Positions 26,307-35,559 of a stretch of DNA of 64,000 bases are shown here, piece after piece. Within the stretch, counting starts at the first letter, position 1, and every line of letters starts with the position of its first letter. The notes below the pieces were generated by a model. That model did not search any database. It saw only the letters and a program-made list of their open reading frames with translations, and was not told where the DNA came from. Both the position numbers and the translations under genes were made by a program. The DNA is from Gammaproteobacteria bacterium (GTDB lineage Bacteria; Pseudomonadota; Gammaproteobacteria; Pseudomonadales; Pseudohongiellaceae), in assembly GCA_002706685.1 (NCBI GenBank), contig PALV01000002.1, forward strand, positions 1-64,000. The letters run 5' to 3'.

Positions 26307-28178
26307 ATGCTTAACAAATTTCCACTCTGGAAGAACATCCTGGTGGCCACGGTTGTGGCGCTGGGTCTGATTTACGCCTCCCCCAATCTGTTCCCGGACG
26401 ATCCGGCGCTGCAGATATCTCACGAGAACCGCGAAGTTACCGATATCGACCTGGGCATGGCCACTGATGCCCTGCGTGCGGCGGGTATTGAATATTTCGG
26501 CGACGAGCTGACTGATCTGGGTGGCCTGATCCGCTTTTACAGTCTGGATGATCAATTGCGTGCCAAGTCGACCATCGAGCAGAACCTCGAAGGTGATTAC
26601 ATTGTCGCGTTGAACCTGGCACCTACGACTCCTGGATTCCTGCAGGCGGTGGGTGCTGGCAAGATGAACCTCGGTCTTGACCTGCAGGGCGGTGTGCACT
26701 TCCTGATGGAAGTCGACATGGAGACTGCGCAAAGAAGGCGCATGGAAAATACCATGAACTCCATTCGCCAGGAGTTGCGTAATGAACGTATCCGTTCACG
26801 CAATCTGTCCCTGGAAAATATCAATCTGATCGAAGCTCGCTTTGAAGATGAAGAGTCACGCAGCCAGGCACGAACCCTGATCCGCGAGAACTTTGCCGAT
26901 CTGCAGGTCATCGCCAGAGAGCAGGGCGGTGACTATCTGCTGGAGATGTCGCTGACAGCTGAAGATCTGGACCAGATGCGTCAGGACACCGTGACCGCCA
27001 ACCAGACCAGTATCCGCAATCGTGTTGACTCGCTTGGTGTCGCCGAACCCGTGGTGCAGCAACAGGGGCCTAACCGGATTGTTGTGGAGTTGCCCGGTGT
27101 TCAGGATACCGCGCAGGCCAAACGTATTCTGCAGCGCATCGCCACGTTGCAGTTCCACCTGGAGGCGGAGCCGGGTGCGCCCACTACCAGTTACGAGACC
27201 TACGAATATCAGGGACAGCGGGTCAATGTGGACAATACCGTCATTCTGCAGGGTGACCGCATCAGCAATGTGCGTTCCGCACTTGACCAGTATGGCCAGC
27301 CGCAGGTTGTCATCAATCTGGATGCCCAGGGTGGGCAACAGTTTAACCGCGTCACCCGGGAGAACATCGGCAACCTGATGGATATCCTGTTGATTGAGAC
27401 TCGGACACGGACGGTTTTTGAAGAAGACGCCGACGGCAATGTGGTTGAGCGTCAGGAAACCTATGAAGAGCGCCGTCTGATCAGTCATGCAGTCATTCGT
27501 GCCGCGCTTGGACGCGAGTTTGTCATTACCGGTCTCAGCCAGCAGGAGGCAAATGATCTGTCGCTGCTGATTCGATCAGGGGCGTTGGCGGCGCCGATGT
27601 ACTTCATCGAAGAGCGTACCGTTGGGCCAAGCCTTGGTGCAGAAAATATCGAACAGGGCAGTCGCGCTGTCATGCTTGGCTACCTGCTGGTGCTGTCGTT
27701 CATGCTCTATTATTACCGTCTGTTCGGCCTGGCGGCGAATATTGCCCTGGTCATCAACGTGGTGCTGCTGGTATCGATCATGTCGATTATTTCAGCCACG
27801 CTCACCTTGCCGGGTATCTTCGGTATTGTATTGACGATCGGTATGGCGGTTGATGCCAACGTACTGATTTTTACCAGGATACGGGAAGAGATTGTCTCAG
27901 GTCTGTCGCCACAGAACGCCATTTCTGCCGGTTTCGACCGGGCATTCTCCACCATTGTGGACGCCAACCTGACCACATTCCTGGTGGCCATGGTGCTGTT
28001 CTCGGTGGGTACTGGTCCTGTCAAGGGCTTTGCCGTGACCCTGATGGTCGGCATCATGACCTCGATGTTCTCGGCAATCATGGTGACACGTTTCATCGTC
28101 AACCTGATGTATGGCGGCCGCAAGGTCGACAAACTGTCCATCGGCCCATTCATTAAGGCAGCTGAGGCGCAGGGGTAA
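26307..28178 (+). CDS. secD: Protein translocase subunit SecD
   Basis: A 623-residue inner-membrane protein with one N-terminal helix, a large periplasmic domain and five C-terminal helices. The SecD signature GLDLQGGVHFLMEVD is near residue 122, and the transmembrane region contains GMAVDANVLIFTRIREE, the conserved proton-path aspartate and arginine. With SecF it uses the proton gradient to pull preproteins through SecYEG. 55 bases separate it from yajC and five from secF, so they form one transcript. Confidence 0.96.
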   Translation: MLNKFPLWKNILVATVVALGLIYASPNLFPDDPALQISHENREVTDIDLGMATDALRAAGIEYFGDELTDLGGLIRFYSLDDQLRAKSTIEQNLEGDYIVALNLAPTTPGFLQAVGAGKMNLGLDLQGGVHFLMEVDMETAQRRRMENTMNSIRQELRNERIRSRNLSLENINLIEARFEDEESRSQARTLIRENFADLQVIAREQGGDYLLEMSLTAEDLDQMRQDTVTANQTSIRNRVDSLGVAEPVVQQQGPNRIVVELPGVQDTAQAKRILQRIATLQFHLEAEPGAPTTSYETYEYQGQRVNVDNTVILQGDRISNVRSALDQYGQPQVVINLDAQGGQQFNRVTRENIGNLMDILLIETRTRTVFEEDADGNVVERQETYEERRLISHAVIRAALGREFVITGLSQQEANDLSLLIRSGALAAPMYFIEERTVGPSLGAENIEQGSRAVMLGYLLVLSFMLYYYRLFGLAANIALVINVVLLVSIMSIISATLTLPGIFGIVLTIGMAVDANVLIFTRIREEIVSGLSPQNAISAGFDRAFSTIVDANLTTFLVAMVLFSVGTGPVKGFAVTLMVGIMTSMFSAIMVTRFIVNLMYGGRKVDKLSIGPFIKAAEAQG

Positions 28179-28183
28179 TCATT

Positions 28184-29143
28184 ATGGCACTGTTAAAATC
28201 CGATATCGACTTCATGAGTGCGCGCAAGCGCCGCATCACGGGGATCATCTCTGCGGTTATGCTCGTGGTTGCCATCCTGTCGCTGGCTATCAACCGATTT
28301 GAATTCGGTCTCGATTTCACCAGCGGCACGCTCATCGAGGTCGGTTACCCGCAATCCATCAATCCGGAGGATGTGCGCCAACAGCTGATTTCTGCTGGTT
28401 TTGAGGACGCGGTAGTAGTCGCCTTCGGATCCGACCGTGATCTGCTGGTCAGGCTGCCCGTGGAAGAAAGTGCTGACGACCTGGCCGCGGCCAGTGCGGC
28501 CTCATCGCTAGGCAATGAAGTGCTGGCTGCGTTGCAGGAGGCCAGTGACGTACCGGTCGAAATGCGCCGCTCTGAATACGTCGGGCCAAAAGTGGGTGAG
28601 GAACTTGCCGAACAGGGCGCATTGGCGCTGCTGGTTGCTCTGGGCATCGTCATGCTGTACGTGGCAGTCCGCTTTCAGTACAAGTTTGCAGTGGCCTCGG
28701 TGGCTGCGCTGGCGCACGATGTAATTGTCGTGCTGGGCATCATCTCTCTGTTCCACCTGACCTTCGATCTGACTGTACTGGCGGCTTTGCTGGCCGTAAT
28801 TGGTTACTCATTGAATGACACCATCGTGGTATTCGACCGAGCCCGGGAGAACTTCCGGACAATGCGCTCGACGGATTCAGAGTTCATTTTGAACACGACA
28901 CTGAATCAGGTGATTTCGCGTACCTTTGTAACCTCGCTGACCACCTTGCTGGCACTGTTCGCCATGCTGGTGATGGGTGGTGAATCGATCCGAGGATTTG
29001 CGGTGTCATTGATCGTTGGTGTCAGCGTGGGTACTTATACCTCACTGCATATCAGCTGCAACTTCCTGATGTACCTCAAAATCGACAAAGAAGATCTGGC
29101 AGTCCCCATTAAAGAAGGGGAAGAAGTCGATTCACTGCCGTAA
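28184..29143 (+). CDS. secF: Protein translocase subunit SecF
   Basis: A 319-residue membrane protein, partner of SecD. Six hydrophobic segments flank a periplasmic domain. Family features: FGLDFTSGTLIEV near residue 45 and GYSLNDTIVVFDRARENF in the fourth membrane helix, with the functional aspartate and arginine. It ends the tgt-yajC-secDF series and converges with the LysR gene with an 18-base gap and no clear terminator. Confidence 0.96.
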   Translation: MALLKSDIDFMSARKRRITGIISAVMLVVAILSLAINRFEFGLDFTSGTLIEVGYPQSINPEDVRQQLISAGFEDAVVVAFGSDRDLLVRLPVEESADDLAAASAASSLGNEVLAALQEASDVPVEMRRSEYVGPKVGEELAEQGALALLVALGIVMLYVAVRFQYKFAVASVAALAHDVIVVLGIISLFHLTFDLTVLAALLAVIGYSLNDTIVVFDRARENFRTMRSTDSEFILNTTLNQVISRTFVTSLTTLLALFAMLVMGGESIRGFAVSLIVGVSVGTYTSLHISCNFLMYLKIDKEDLAVPIKEGEEVDSLP

Positions 29144-29161
29144 CAGACATTGCTGCCCGGT

Positions 29162-30100
29162 CTAGCCATAAATTGTTTTGGCGAGGTCGGGCATGGATGC
29201 TTTTACGTATTCCATGAAGGCATGCATGACCGGTGTGGGGTGTTTGCCGCGCGGGTACACGACGCTCCATGAGCGGCGCAAGGGAAACCCCGGCAATGCC
29301 GGAATCGCCAGCTCGCCCAGTCGCAGTTCTGCGCTGATGCTCAGACGCGGCAATACGGCAACGCCAAGTCCGGCCAGCACTCCATGCTTGATGGCATCGT
29401 TAGACCCCATCTCCAGTCTTGGCTGAAACTGCAGCTGTTGCTGGCTGCACCACTGTTCCAGCGCATGGCGGGTGCCCGAGCCGCGCTCACGTACCAGCAA
29501 TCCCGCATCGAGGAACTGTTTGGTCTGCAGGCTGCGTTGTTTCAGTATCGGGTCATCGGCCCGCACCACTGGCACCAGCAGGTTGTCCAGAAATGGCAGC
29601 AGGTTCACGACTCGGGATTCTGGCACCATGCCCATGATGAACAGGTCTTCACGGTTCTGTGACAGACGCTCCACTGCCTGTGCCCGATTGATCACCTGAA
29701 GCTGGACATCGACCTGGGGATAGAGCTCAAGAAACCCCTGCAGCAGGTAGGGCACGACGTACTGTGCGGTGCTGACGGCAGAAATCCGCAGGTCGCCCCT
29801 GATCTGCCCCTGAAGTACAGCCAGCTCCATCTGCAGACGCCCCAGATTCTCAAACAGCAAGGTGACATGTTTCATTAGCTGTTCACCAGCCGCCGTCACA
29901 TACAGCTTTTTACCAACATACTCAAAAACCGGCTGTCCAATGACATGTTCCAGTTGACGAATCTGGGCGCTTACAGCCGGCTGGGTCAGACCGAGCTCCA
30001 CAGCCGCATGGCTGTAGCTTTGTTTCGTGTAAACCGCATCGAATACCTGCAGTTGTCTGAATGTGAGTCGCTGTATGAGCTGGTTAAGAGTGTAAAGCAT
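29162..30100 (-). CDS. pycR: LysR-family regulator, divergent from pyruvate carboxylase genes
   Basis: A 312-residue LysR-type regulator. The helix-turn-helix lies at residues 14-45 (LTFRQLQVFDAV, SYSHAAVELGLTQPAVSAQI), followed by a periplasmic-binding-like effector domain. It is transcribed away from pycA, and the 135-base gap contains a perfect 16-bp palindrome at 30131-30146 that is a natural operator candidate. This arrangement matches the PycR-PycA-PycB locus known in Pseudomonas aeruginosa, which is why I use that symbol. The effector is unknown. Confidence 0.85.
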   Translation of the reverse strand: MLYTLNQLIQRLTFRQLQVFDAVYTKQSYSHAAVELGLTQPAVSAQIRQLEHVIGQPVFEYVGKKLYVTAAGEQLMKHVTLLFENLGRLQMELAVLQGQIRGDLRISAVSTAQYVVPYLLQGFLELYPQVDVQLQVINRAQAVERLSQNREDLFIMGMVPESRVVNLLPFLDNLLVPVVRADDPILKQRSLQTKQFLDAGLLVRERGSGTRHALEQWCSQQQLQFQPRLEMGSNDAIKHGVLAGLGVAVLPRLSISAELRLGELAIPALPGFPLRRSWSVVYPRGKHPTPVMHAFMEYVKASMPDLAKTIYG

Positions 30101-30130
30101 GCGTTGTTTGCCGTAGCTTGTGGTTCATGT

Positions 30131-30146
30131 ATAAGGTATACCTTAT
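30131..30146. promoter_or_regulatory. 16-bp palindromic operator candidate between pycR and pycA
   Basis: ATAAGGTATACCTTAT is its own reverse complement and lies 31 bases upstream of the LysR start and 90 bases upstream of pycA. LysR proteins bind such dyads to autoregulate and to activate the divergent gene. Confidence 0.6.
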
Positions 30147-30235
30147 GTTAAATAAAAGTAAATTCAATTTTTTCTTTTGCTTCAGGTGCATTATGTTAGT
30201 CAGCCTGCAATGAACGCACCCAGCGGAGACTGCGC

Positions 30236-31651
30236 ATGCTAAAGAAGATACTGATCGCCAATCGCGGGGAGATCGCGGTCCGGATTGTCCGGGCCTGTGC
30301 CGAGATGAACATCCGGTCCGTGGCGGTATATACCGAACCTGACCGGCACGCCCTTCATGTCAAACGTGCCGACGAAGCCTACTGTGTGGGCGAGGACCCG
30401 CTGGCGGGATATCTGGATCCGCGTCAGCTGGTGAACCTGGCCGTCCAGACCGGTTGCGACGCCATCCACCCGGGTTATGGCTTTCTGTCGGAGAACTCGG
30501 AGTTTGCCAGAATCTGTGAATCACGCGGTGTACGCTTTATCGGCCCGTCAGCGGACGTGATTGCCAGAATGGGTGACAAAACTGCCGCACGAGCCAGCAT
30601 GATTGAGGCAGACGTTCCCGTTACGCCGGGTTCTGACGGTAACCTGGCGGATGTTGATGAGGCCCTTCAGGTCGCTGAAAAAATCGGTTACCCGGTCATG
30701 CTGAAAGCGACATCTGGTGGTGGTGGTCGCGGCATTCGCCGCTGTGATTCCCCTGATGATCTGAAAAAGCAGTTCTCACGCGTCATTTCAGAAGCGACGA
30801 AGGCTTTCGGGTCGGCGGATGTTTTCCTGGAAAAGTGTATCGTCGATCCCAAACACATTGAGGTTCAGGTACTGGCGGACAGCCAGGGTAATGTCATTCA
30901 CCTCTATGAACGTGACTGCTCCATTCAGCGCCGCAACCAGAAGCTGATCGAGATTGCACCCAGTCCGCAACTGACACCCGAACAGCGCCAGTACGTGGGT
31001 GAGCTGGCGGTGCGGGCCAGCAAAGCCGTCGGTTATGAAAATGCCGGCACGGTTGAGTTTCTGGTCACTGGTCACGAAATCTACTTCATGGAAATGAACA
31101 CTCGCGTGCAGGTTGAGCACACCATTTCTGAACAGATTACCGGTGTCGATATCGTGCAGGAGCAGATACGGATTGCCTCAGGCCTGCCGCTGCGTTATCG
31201 CCAGGAGGATATCAGCTATCGTGGTTTTGCCCTGCAGTTCAGGATCAATGCCGAGGATCCCAAAAACAACTTCCTGCCAAGCTTTGGTCGCATCACGCGT
31301 TACTACGCGCCGGGCGGTCCTGGTGTGCGTACGGACACTGCAATTTACACCGGATACACGATTCCTCCGTACTATGATTCCATGTGCCTCAAGCTGATTG
31401 TCTGGGCACTGACCTGGGAAGAAGCCTTGAACAGAGGTGCACGTGCGCTATCGGATATGCGTGTGCAGGGGGTCAAGACCACCGCGCGTTATTACCAGGA
31501 AATATTGCAGGACCCTGATTTTAGAAGTGCAGAATTCACTACCAGTTTTGTGCCGGAGCATCCGCAGCTTCTGAGTTACTCCGAGAAACGTAACCCCAAT
31601 GAAGTGGCTTTGGCCATTGCGGCAGCACTTGCTGCACATGCCGGCGTGTAA
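30236..31651 (+). CDS. pycA: Pyruvate carboxylase subunit A (biotin carboxylase)
   Basis: A 471-residue biotin carboxylase of the two-subunit, prokaryotic pyruvate carboxylase type. It carboxylates the biotin of its partner with ATP and bicarbonate. The ATP-grasp loop GGGGRGIRRC is at about residues 161-170; DCSIQRRNQKL and MEMNTRVQVEH carry the metal and bicarbonate ligands. It begins with KKILIANRGEIAVRI as usual. It is slightly longer than AccC. The next gene encodes the carboxyltransferase/biotin-carrier subunit, which distinguishes it from the acetyl-CoA carboxylase subunit. Confidence 0.92.
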   Translation: MLKKILIANRGEIAVRIVRACAEMNIRSVAVYTEPDRHALHVKRADEAYCVGEDPLAGYLDPRQLVNLAVQTGCDAIHPGYGFLSENSEFARICESRGVRFIGPSADVIARMGDKTAARASMIEADVPVTPGSDGNLADVDEALQVAEKIGYPVMLKATSGGGGRGIRRCDSPDDLKKQFSRVISEATKAFGSADVFLEKCIVDPKHIEVQVLADSQGNVIHLYERDCSIQRRNQKLIEIAPSPQLTPEQRQYVGELAVRASKAVGYENAGTVEFLVTGHEIYFMEMNTRVQVEHTISEQITGVDIVQEQIRIASGLPLRYRQEDISYRGFALQFRINAEDPKNNFLPSFGRITRYYAPGGPGVRTDTAIYTGYTIPPYYDSMCLKLIVWALTWEEALNRGARALSDMRVQGVKTTARYYQEILQDPDFRSAEFTTSFVPEHPQLLSYSEKRNPNEVALAIAAALAAHAGV

Positions 31652-31677
31652 GGCGCCAGGAACAAGGAGACAGACCT

Positions 31678-33477
31678 ATGAGTAAAATTCATGTGAGCGA
31701 TGTGATACTGCGCGACGCGCACCAGTCACTGATCGCTACCCGTATGCGCACCGAAGACATGCTGCCCATCTGCGAGAAACTGGACAAGGTCGGCTACTGG
31801 TCGCTGGAAGTCTGGGGAGGTGCAACCTTTGACGCCTGCGTACGGTTCCTCAAGGAAGATCCCTGGGAGCGTCTGCGACAGCTGCGTGAGGCTCTGCCCA
31901 ACACGCGCCTGCAGATGTTGCTGCGAGGTCAGAACCTGCTGGGCTATAGGCACTACGCCGACGACGTGGTTGAAGCCTTCGTCGCAAAAGCGGCGGCCAA
32001 TGGCATAGATGTGTTCCGGGTCTTCGATGCGCTGAACGACCTGCGCAATCTTGAAGTGGCAATACGCGCGGTCAAAAAATCAGGCAAGCACGCCCAGGGC
32101 ACCATTTGCTACACCACCAGCCCGGTCCATACAGCAGAGCTGTTTGTTAAGCAGGCATTGGCGCTGCGCGATATGGGTGCTGACTCAATCGCCATCAAGG
32201 ACATGGCGGGACTCCTGACGCCATATGCGACCTATGACCTGGTCAAGGCCATCAAAGGGGCTGTTGACCTGCCACTGTTTATTCACAGCCACGCCACTGC
32301 AGGCATGGCAGATCAGTGTCAGCTGAAAGCGATCGAAGCGGGCGCCGAGCATATTGATACAGCGATCTCCTCGTTTGCCTGGGGTACCAGCCATCCGGCG
32401 ACTGAATCGATGGTCGCGGCACTAAAAGGCACAAAGTGGGACACCGGGCTGGACCTCGAGCTGCTGACTGAAATCGCGGATTACTTCCGTGAAGTACGCA
32501 AGAAGTATCATCAGTTTGAAAGCGAGTTTGCGCGCGAGGATATTTCTGTTCAGATCAATCAGGTGCCGGGCGGCATGATGTCCAACCTGGCCAACCAGTT
32601 AAAAGAACAGAACGCGCTGAGTCGTATTCGTGACGTTTTTGCGGAAATTCCGCGAGTGCGCAAGGATCTCGGTTATCCGCCGCTGGTAACACCCACGTCT
32701 CAGATTGTAGGCACGCAGGCGGTGCTCAATGTGCTGACGGGCGAGCGCTACAAGTCAATCACCAATGAAGTGAAACGTTACCTTCAGGGTGGTTATGGTC
32801 AGCCGCCAGCAGAGGTGGACCAGAAGCTGCAGACACGGGCGATCGGTAAGGAAGACATCATCGATGGTCGGCCGGCAGATCTGCTCAAGCCTGAGATGGA
32901 CAAGCTGCGCAAGGACGTCGGTGAACTCGCCAAAACTGAAGAAGATGTACTGACCTACGCCATGTTCCCGGACCTGGGTCGACAGTTTCTGGAGCAGCGT
33001 GAGGCCGGCACCCTTGAGCCCGAGCAACTGCTGCCAGAACCCAAAAGTGGTCGTACGGTTGAAGAGGGCGTTGCCACCGAGTTCATCATTGATGTGCACG
33101 GTGAAACCTATCAGGTGGCCGTCACCGGTGTTGGCAAACAGGAAGATGGCAAGCGCCGTATCTACCTGACGCTGGATGGCATGCCAGAAGAGGTGGTGTT
33201 CCAGCCTACCAACGCCTACGTTTCAGAGGGCGGCGATGCTCGTCAGCGTGCCAGCCGGCCCGGACATGTGACGACCACCATGCCGGGTAATATTGTCGAA
33301 GTGCTGGTTCAGGTCGGGGATAAGGTTGAGGCCGGCCGGGCAGTGCTGATCACTGAGGCCATGAAAATGGAAACAGAGATTCACGCGACGATTTCAGGCA
33401 CGGTGAAAGAAGTGCATGTCGCCAAAGGAGATCGTGTGACACCCGGCGAAGTGCTGATAGAAATTACCGAGGGCTAG
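31678..33477 (+). CDS. pycB: Pyruvate carboxylase subunit B / oxaloacetate decarboxylase alpha-like
   Basis: A 599-residue protein. The carboxyltransferase domain (residues about 1-460) starts with RDAHQSLIATRMR, with the metal ligands in SHATAG and the catalytic lysine region AIKDMAG. The C-terminal biotinyl domain has EAMKMET with Lys563 as the biotin attachment site. With PycA it makes oxaloacetate from pyruvate to replenish the TCA cycle. No oadB or oadG membrane genes are present, which argues against a sodium-pumping decarboxylase. A ribosome binding site AAGGAG precedes the ATG, 26 bases after pycA. Confidence 0.92.
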   Translation: MSKIHVSDVILRDAHQSLIATRMRTEDMLPICEKLDKVGYWSLEVWGGATFDACVRFLKEDPWERLRQLREALPNTRLQMLLRGQNLLGYRHYADDVVEAFVAKAAANGIDVFRVFDALNDLRNLEVAIRAVKKSGKHAQGTICYTTSPVHTAELFVKQALALRDMGADSIAIKDMAGLLTPYATYDLVKAIKGAVDLPLFIHSHATAGMADQCQLKAIEAGAEHIDTAISSFAWGTSHPATESMVAALKGTKWDTGLDLELLTEIADYFREVRKKYHQFESEFAREDISVQINQVPGGMMSNLANQLKEQNALSRIRDVFAEIPRVRKDLGYPPLVTPTSQIVGTQAVLNVLTGERYKSITNEVKRYLQGGYGQPPAEVDQKLQTRAIGKEDIIDGRPADLLKPEMDKLRKDVGELAKTEEDVLTYAMFPDLGRQFLEQREAGTLEPEQLLPEPKSGRTVEEGVATEFIIDVHGETYQVAVTGVGKQEDGKRRIYLTLDGMPEEVVFQPTNAYVSEGGDARQRASRPGHVTTTMPGNIVEVLVQVGDKVEAGRAVLITEAMKMETEIHATISGTVKEVHVAKGDRVTPGEVLIEITEG

Positions 33478-33565
33478 TCAGTTTGCCTTTGTCTGGCGTG
33501 TTGACGGCTGGCTGCAGGCTCAGTCGTCAACAGCCGGCTGCCAGGAATCCCTCTTCGAGGATAAA

Positions 33566-33705
33566 GGTGGAAGTGCTGCTAATGCAAGGAGCAATTAATA
33601 GCCGACCACCAGGGATGGTGGAAGTGCTGCTAACGCAGGGAGCAGTTAATAGCCGACCACCAGGGATGGTGGAAGTGCTGCTAACGCAGGGAGCAGTTAG
33701 CAGCC
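33566..33705. repeat. 51-bp tandem repeat, 2.7 copies
   Basis: Copies run 33566-33616, 33617-33667 and a partial third from 33668 to 33705. Copies 2 and 3 are almost identical; copy 1 has four substitutions. Each full unit carries CCACC-AGGGAT-GGTGG, a short dyad at the unit boundary, so the array could form several hairpins. The unit length is a multiple of three and would encode a 17-residue repeat, but no ribosome binding site or convincing start precedes it. The third copy reaches the stop codon of panP (33697-33699). Confidence 0.9.
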
Positions 33706-35364
33706 ACAGAACATCGCCCGGGTCTGCTTGAGCAGCGTTTGCACTTCAGGCATCTGGGCAATTTCCTTTTGTTCCTCCAGCATGTCCGCGAGAATCTGGT
33801 CGGTTGTCAGCGGATTTGCCAGTACAGCGCGGAATACAATAATGGGGTCGCGGCCGTGCTGATGTGGATTCAGGCGTGTGCGAGAGACAAACGAGCGACC
33901 CAGTCCACGCTGAATCTTCTGAATACGCTTGGTCACCAGATTGAGGCTGTCATTGACCTCCTGGCGCAGGCTTGCTGGCGCGTCCTGCAGGGCCTTCTGT
34001 ATGTCTGCCGGTACATAGCGATAGGTCAGGATGTTCAACTCAGGTTCGCTGATCAGTTCAAAGTCGGCTTCCCGCCGGATCATGTCTGCAAATTGACGCG
34101 CACGGTTGATGCCCTGATCAATCAGCAGCTCGTAGCCCTGGCGCCCAATGATATGCAATCCCGAATGCACCAGAATGGCCATGCCCGGTCGTGAGCCTTC
34201 TACCGTGTGGCTGCCAAGGTCCTTGGAGCCTTTGCGGATGATGTACTCGGCATGATGCTCGACGCTGCTGAGCGTATTTGGCCCCTTGAACACACAGATG
34301 CCGGCACCCATCGGTACGTAAAGCTGCTTGTGCGCATCAAGTGTCACCGAATCGGCCCGTTCGATGCCTTTCAGCAGTGGGCGATGAGTGCTCGAGAACA
34401 GGGTAGGGCCTCCCCATGCGGAGTCGACATGAAAGTGAATGCCGCGCTCCTCGGCAACGTCCGCCATGGCATCCAGCGGATCGATACTGCCAGTCTCGGA
34501 GGCCCCGGCGATACCAACCAGCGCCATGACTTTAATATTTTTTGCCGCCAGCTCGTCGCATTTCTTCGCCAGCAGGTCAGTGCGAATGCGGTTATTGGCA
34601 TCGGTTTCGATGGCAATCAGAGAACGGCGACCGATACCCAGGATGTCGGCCGCTTTACCAAGCGAATAGTGCCCACGTTCGGAAACCAGGATGGCCAGAC
34701 CCTGGTATCCGTAATGCTGCATACCGGCCATCAGGCCTTCCTGGCCGAGTCCGGCGAAACCTTCCCGTGGGGCCAGTACGTTATTGCGTGCCGCCCATAG
34801 CGCGGTCAGATTGGCAATCGTGCCTCCTGAACAGAAACTGCCGAGGGCATGAGCCCGGTCGTGCATCCACTGACTGTAGAAATCCTCATCCCGGCCGTAA
34901 ACCAGATGATGGATCATGCCGATGACCTGCCGTTCCATGGGGGTAAACGCCTTGGATGTCTCGACTTTAACCAGGTTCTGGTTCAGCGCCATCATGATGC
35001 GCGACAGAGGCAGCATGAAATAGGGCAGCGCCGAGGCCATATGGCCTACGAAGCTTGGGGCTGAAATATGGACAGATTGCGCGACGAGTTTGTCCAGAAC
35101 AAACTGGATCTGGTCGGAGACAAAGGTCGGTTGTTCCGGAATCTGCGGATCTGAGAAGTCTTTTTCTATGTCGGCAAGGTCGCGCTCTGATGCAACGATA
35201 TGCTCTTGCAGAAAGCCCGCCAGGTTCTGGGAAATAGACTGATCTATGCGTCCAAGCGTCGAATCCGGCGCCTCAGGGACGGTAAAGATACGGTACAGGG
35301 AATCCAGACTTGCCCTGGCCAGTTTACGGCTGCCGGCCTGGGCCAGCTCGTTGCTATCGCTCAT
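33697..35364 (-). CDS. panP: PLP-dependent aspartate 1-decarboxylase, PanP type
   Basis: A 555-residue group II PLP decarboxylase. The lysine binding PLP is in DAHKQ (Lys346), with HVDSAWGG (312-319) for the cofactor nitrogen and His232 in SERGHYS for ring stacking. The N-terminal SLYRIFTVPEAPDSTLG region matches the family described in Vibrio as PanP, a replacement for the pyruvoyl enzyme PanD that makes beta-alanine for coenzyme A. Its stop codon lies inside the 51-bp tandem repeat. It is divergent from mltD across about 195 bases. A glutamate decarboxylase function cannot be wholly excluded from sequence alone. Confidence 0.82.
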   Translation of the reverse strand: MSDSNELAQAGSRKLARASLDSLYRIFTVPEAPDSTLGRIDQSISQNLAGFLQEHIVASERDLADIEKDFSDPQIPEQPTFVSDQIQFVLDKLVAQSVHISAPSFVGHMASALPYFMLPLSRIMMALNQNLVKVETSKAFTPMERQVIGMIHHLVYGRDEDFYSQWMHDRAHALGSFCSGGTIANLTALWAARNNVLAPREGFAGLGQEGLMAGMQHYGYQGLAILVSERGHYSLGKAADILGIGRRSLIAIETDANNRIRTDLLAKKCDELAAKNIKVMALVGIAGASETGSIDPLDAMADVAEERGIHFHVDSAWGGPTLFSSTHRPLLKGIERADSVTLDAHKQLYVPMGAGICVFKGPNTLSSVEHHAEYIIRKGSKDLGSHTVEGSRPGMAILVHSGLHIIGRQGYELLIDQGINRARQFADMIRREADFELISEPELNILTYRYVPADIQKALQDAPASLRQEVNDSLNLVTKRIQKIQRGLGRSFVSRTRLNPHQHGRDPIIVFRAVLANPLTTDQILADMLEEQKEIAQMPEVQTLLKQTRAMFCGC

Positions 35365-35559
35365 CGTAGACGCTCATTGGCAAACGGGGTGCGCAGTATA
35401 GAGCAAATGTCCGGTAAGTGAAACGCCGCCCGGCACCCGGGCCGAGGTTGACAGCTTGCATGGCTGCGGGCAAGATCAGGCAAATTAATCCGGGTCTGCT
35501 GAAGACCTGCGCAACGATAATCCCAATCAAACGAGAGACAGAACAAGAGTCTTCACACG

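Noticed and set aside
33483..33731. Frame encoding a 17-residue repeated peptide
   Set aside because: It is the translation of the 51-bp tandem repeat; no start signal, and it runs into panP in antisense.
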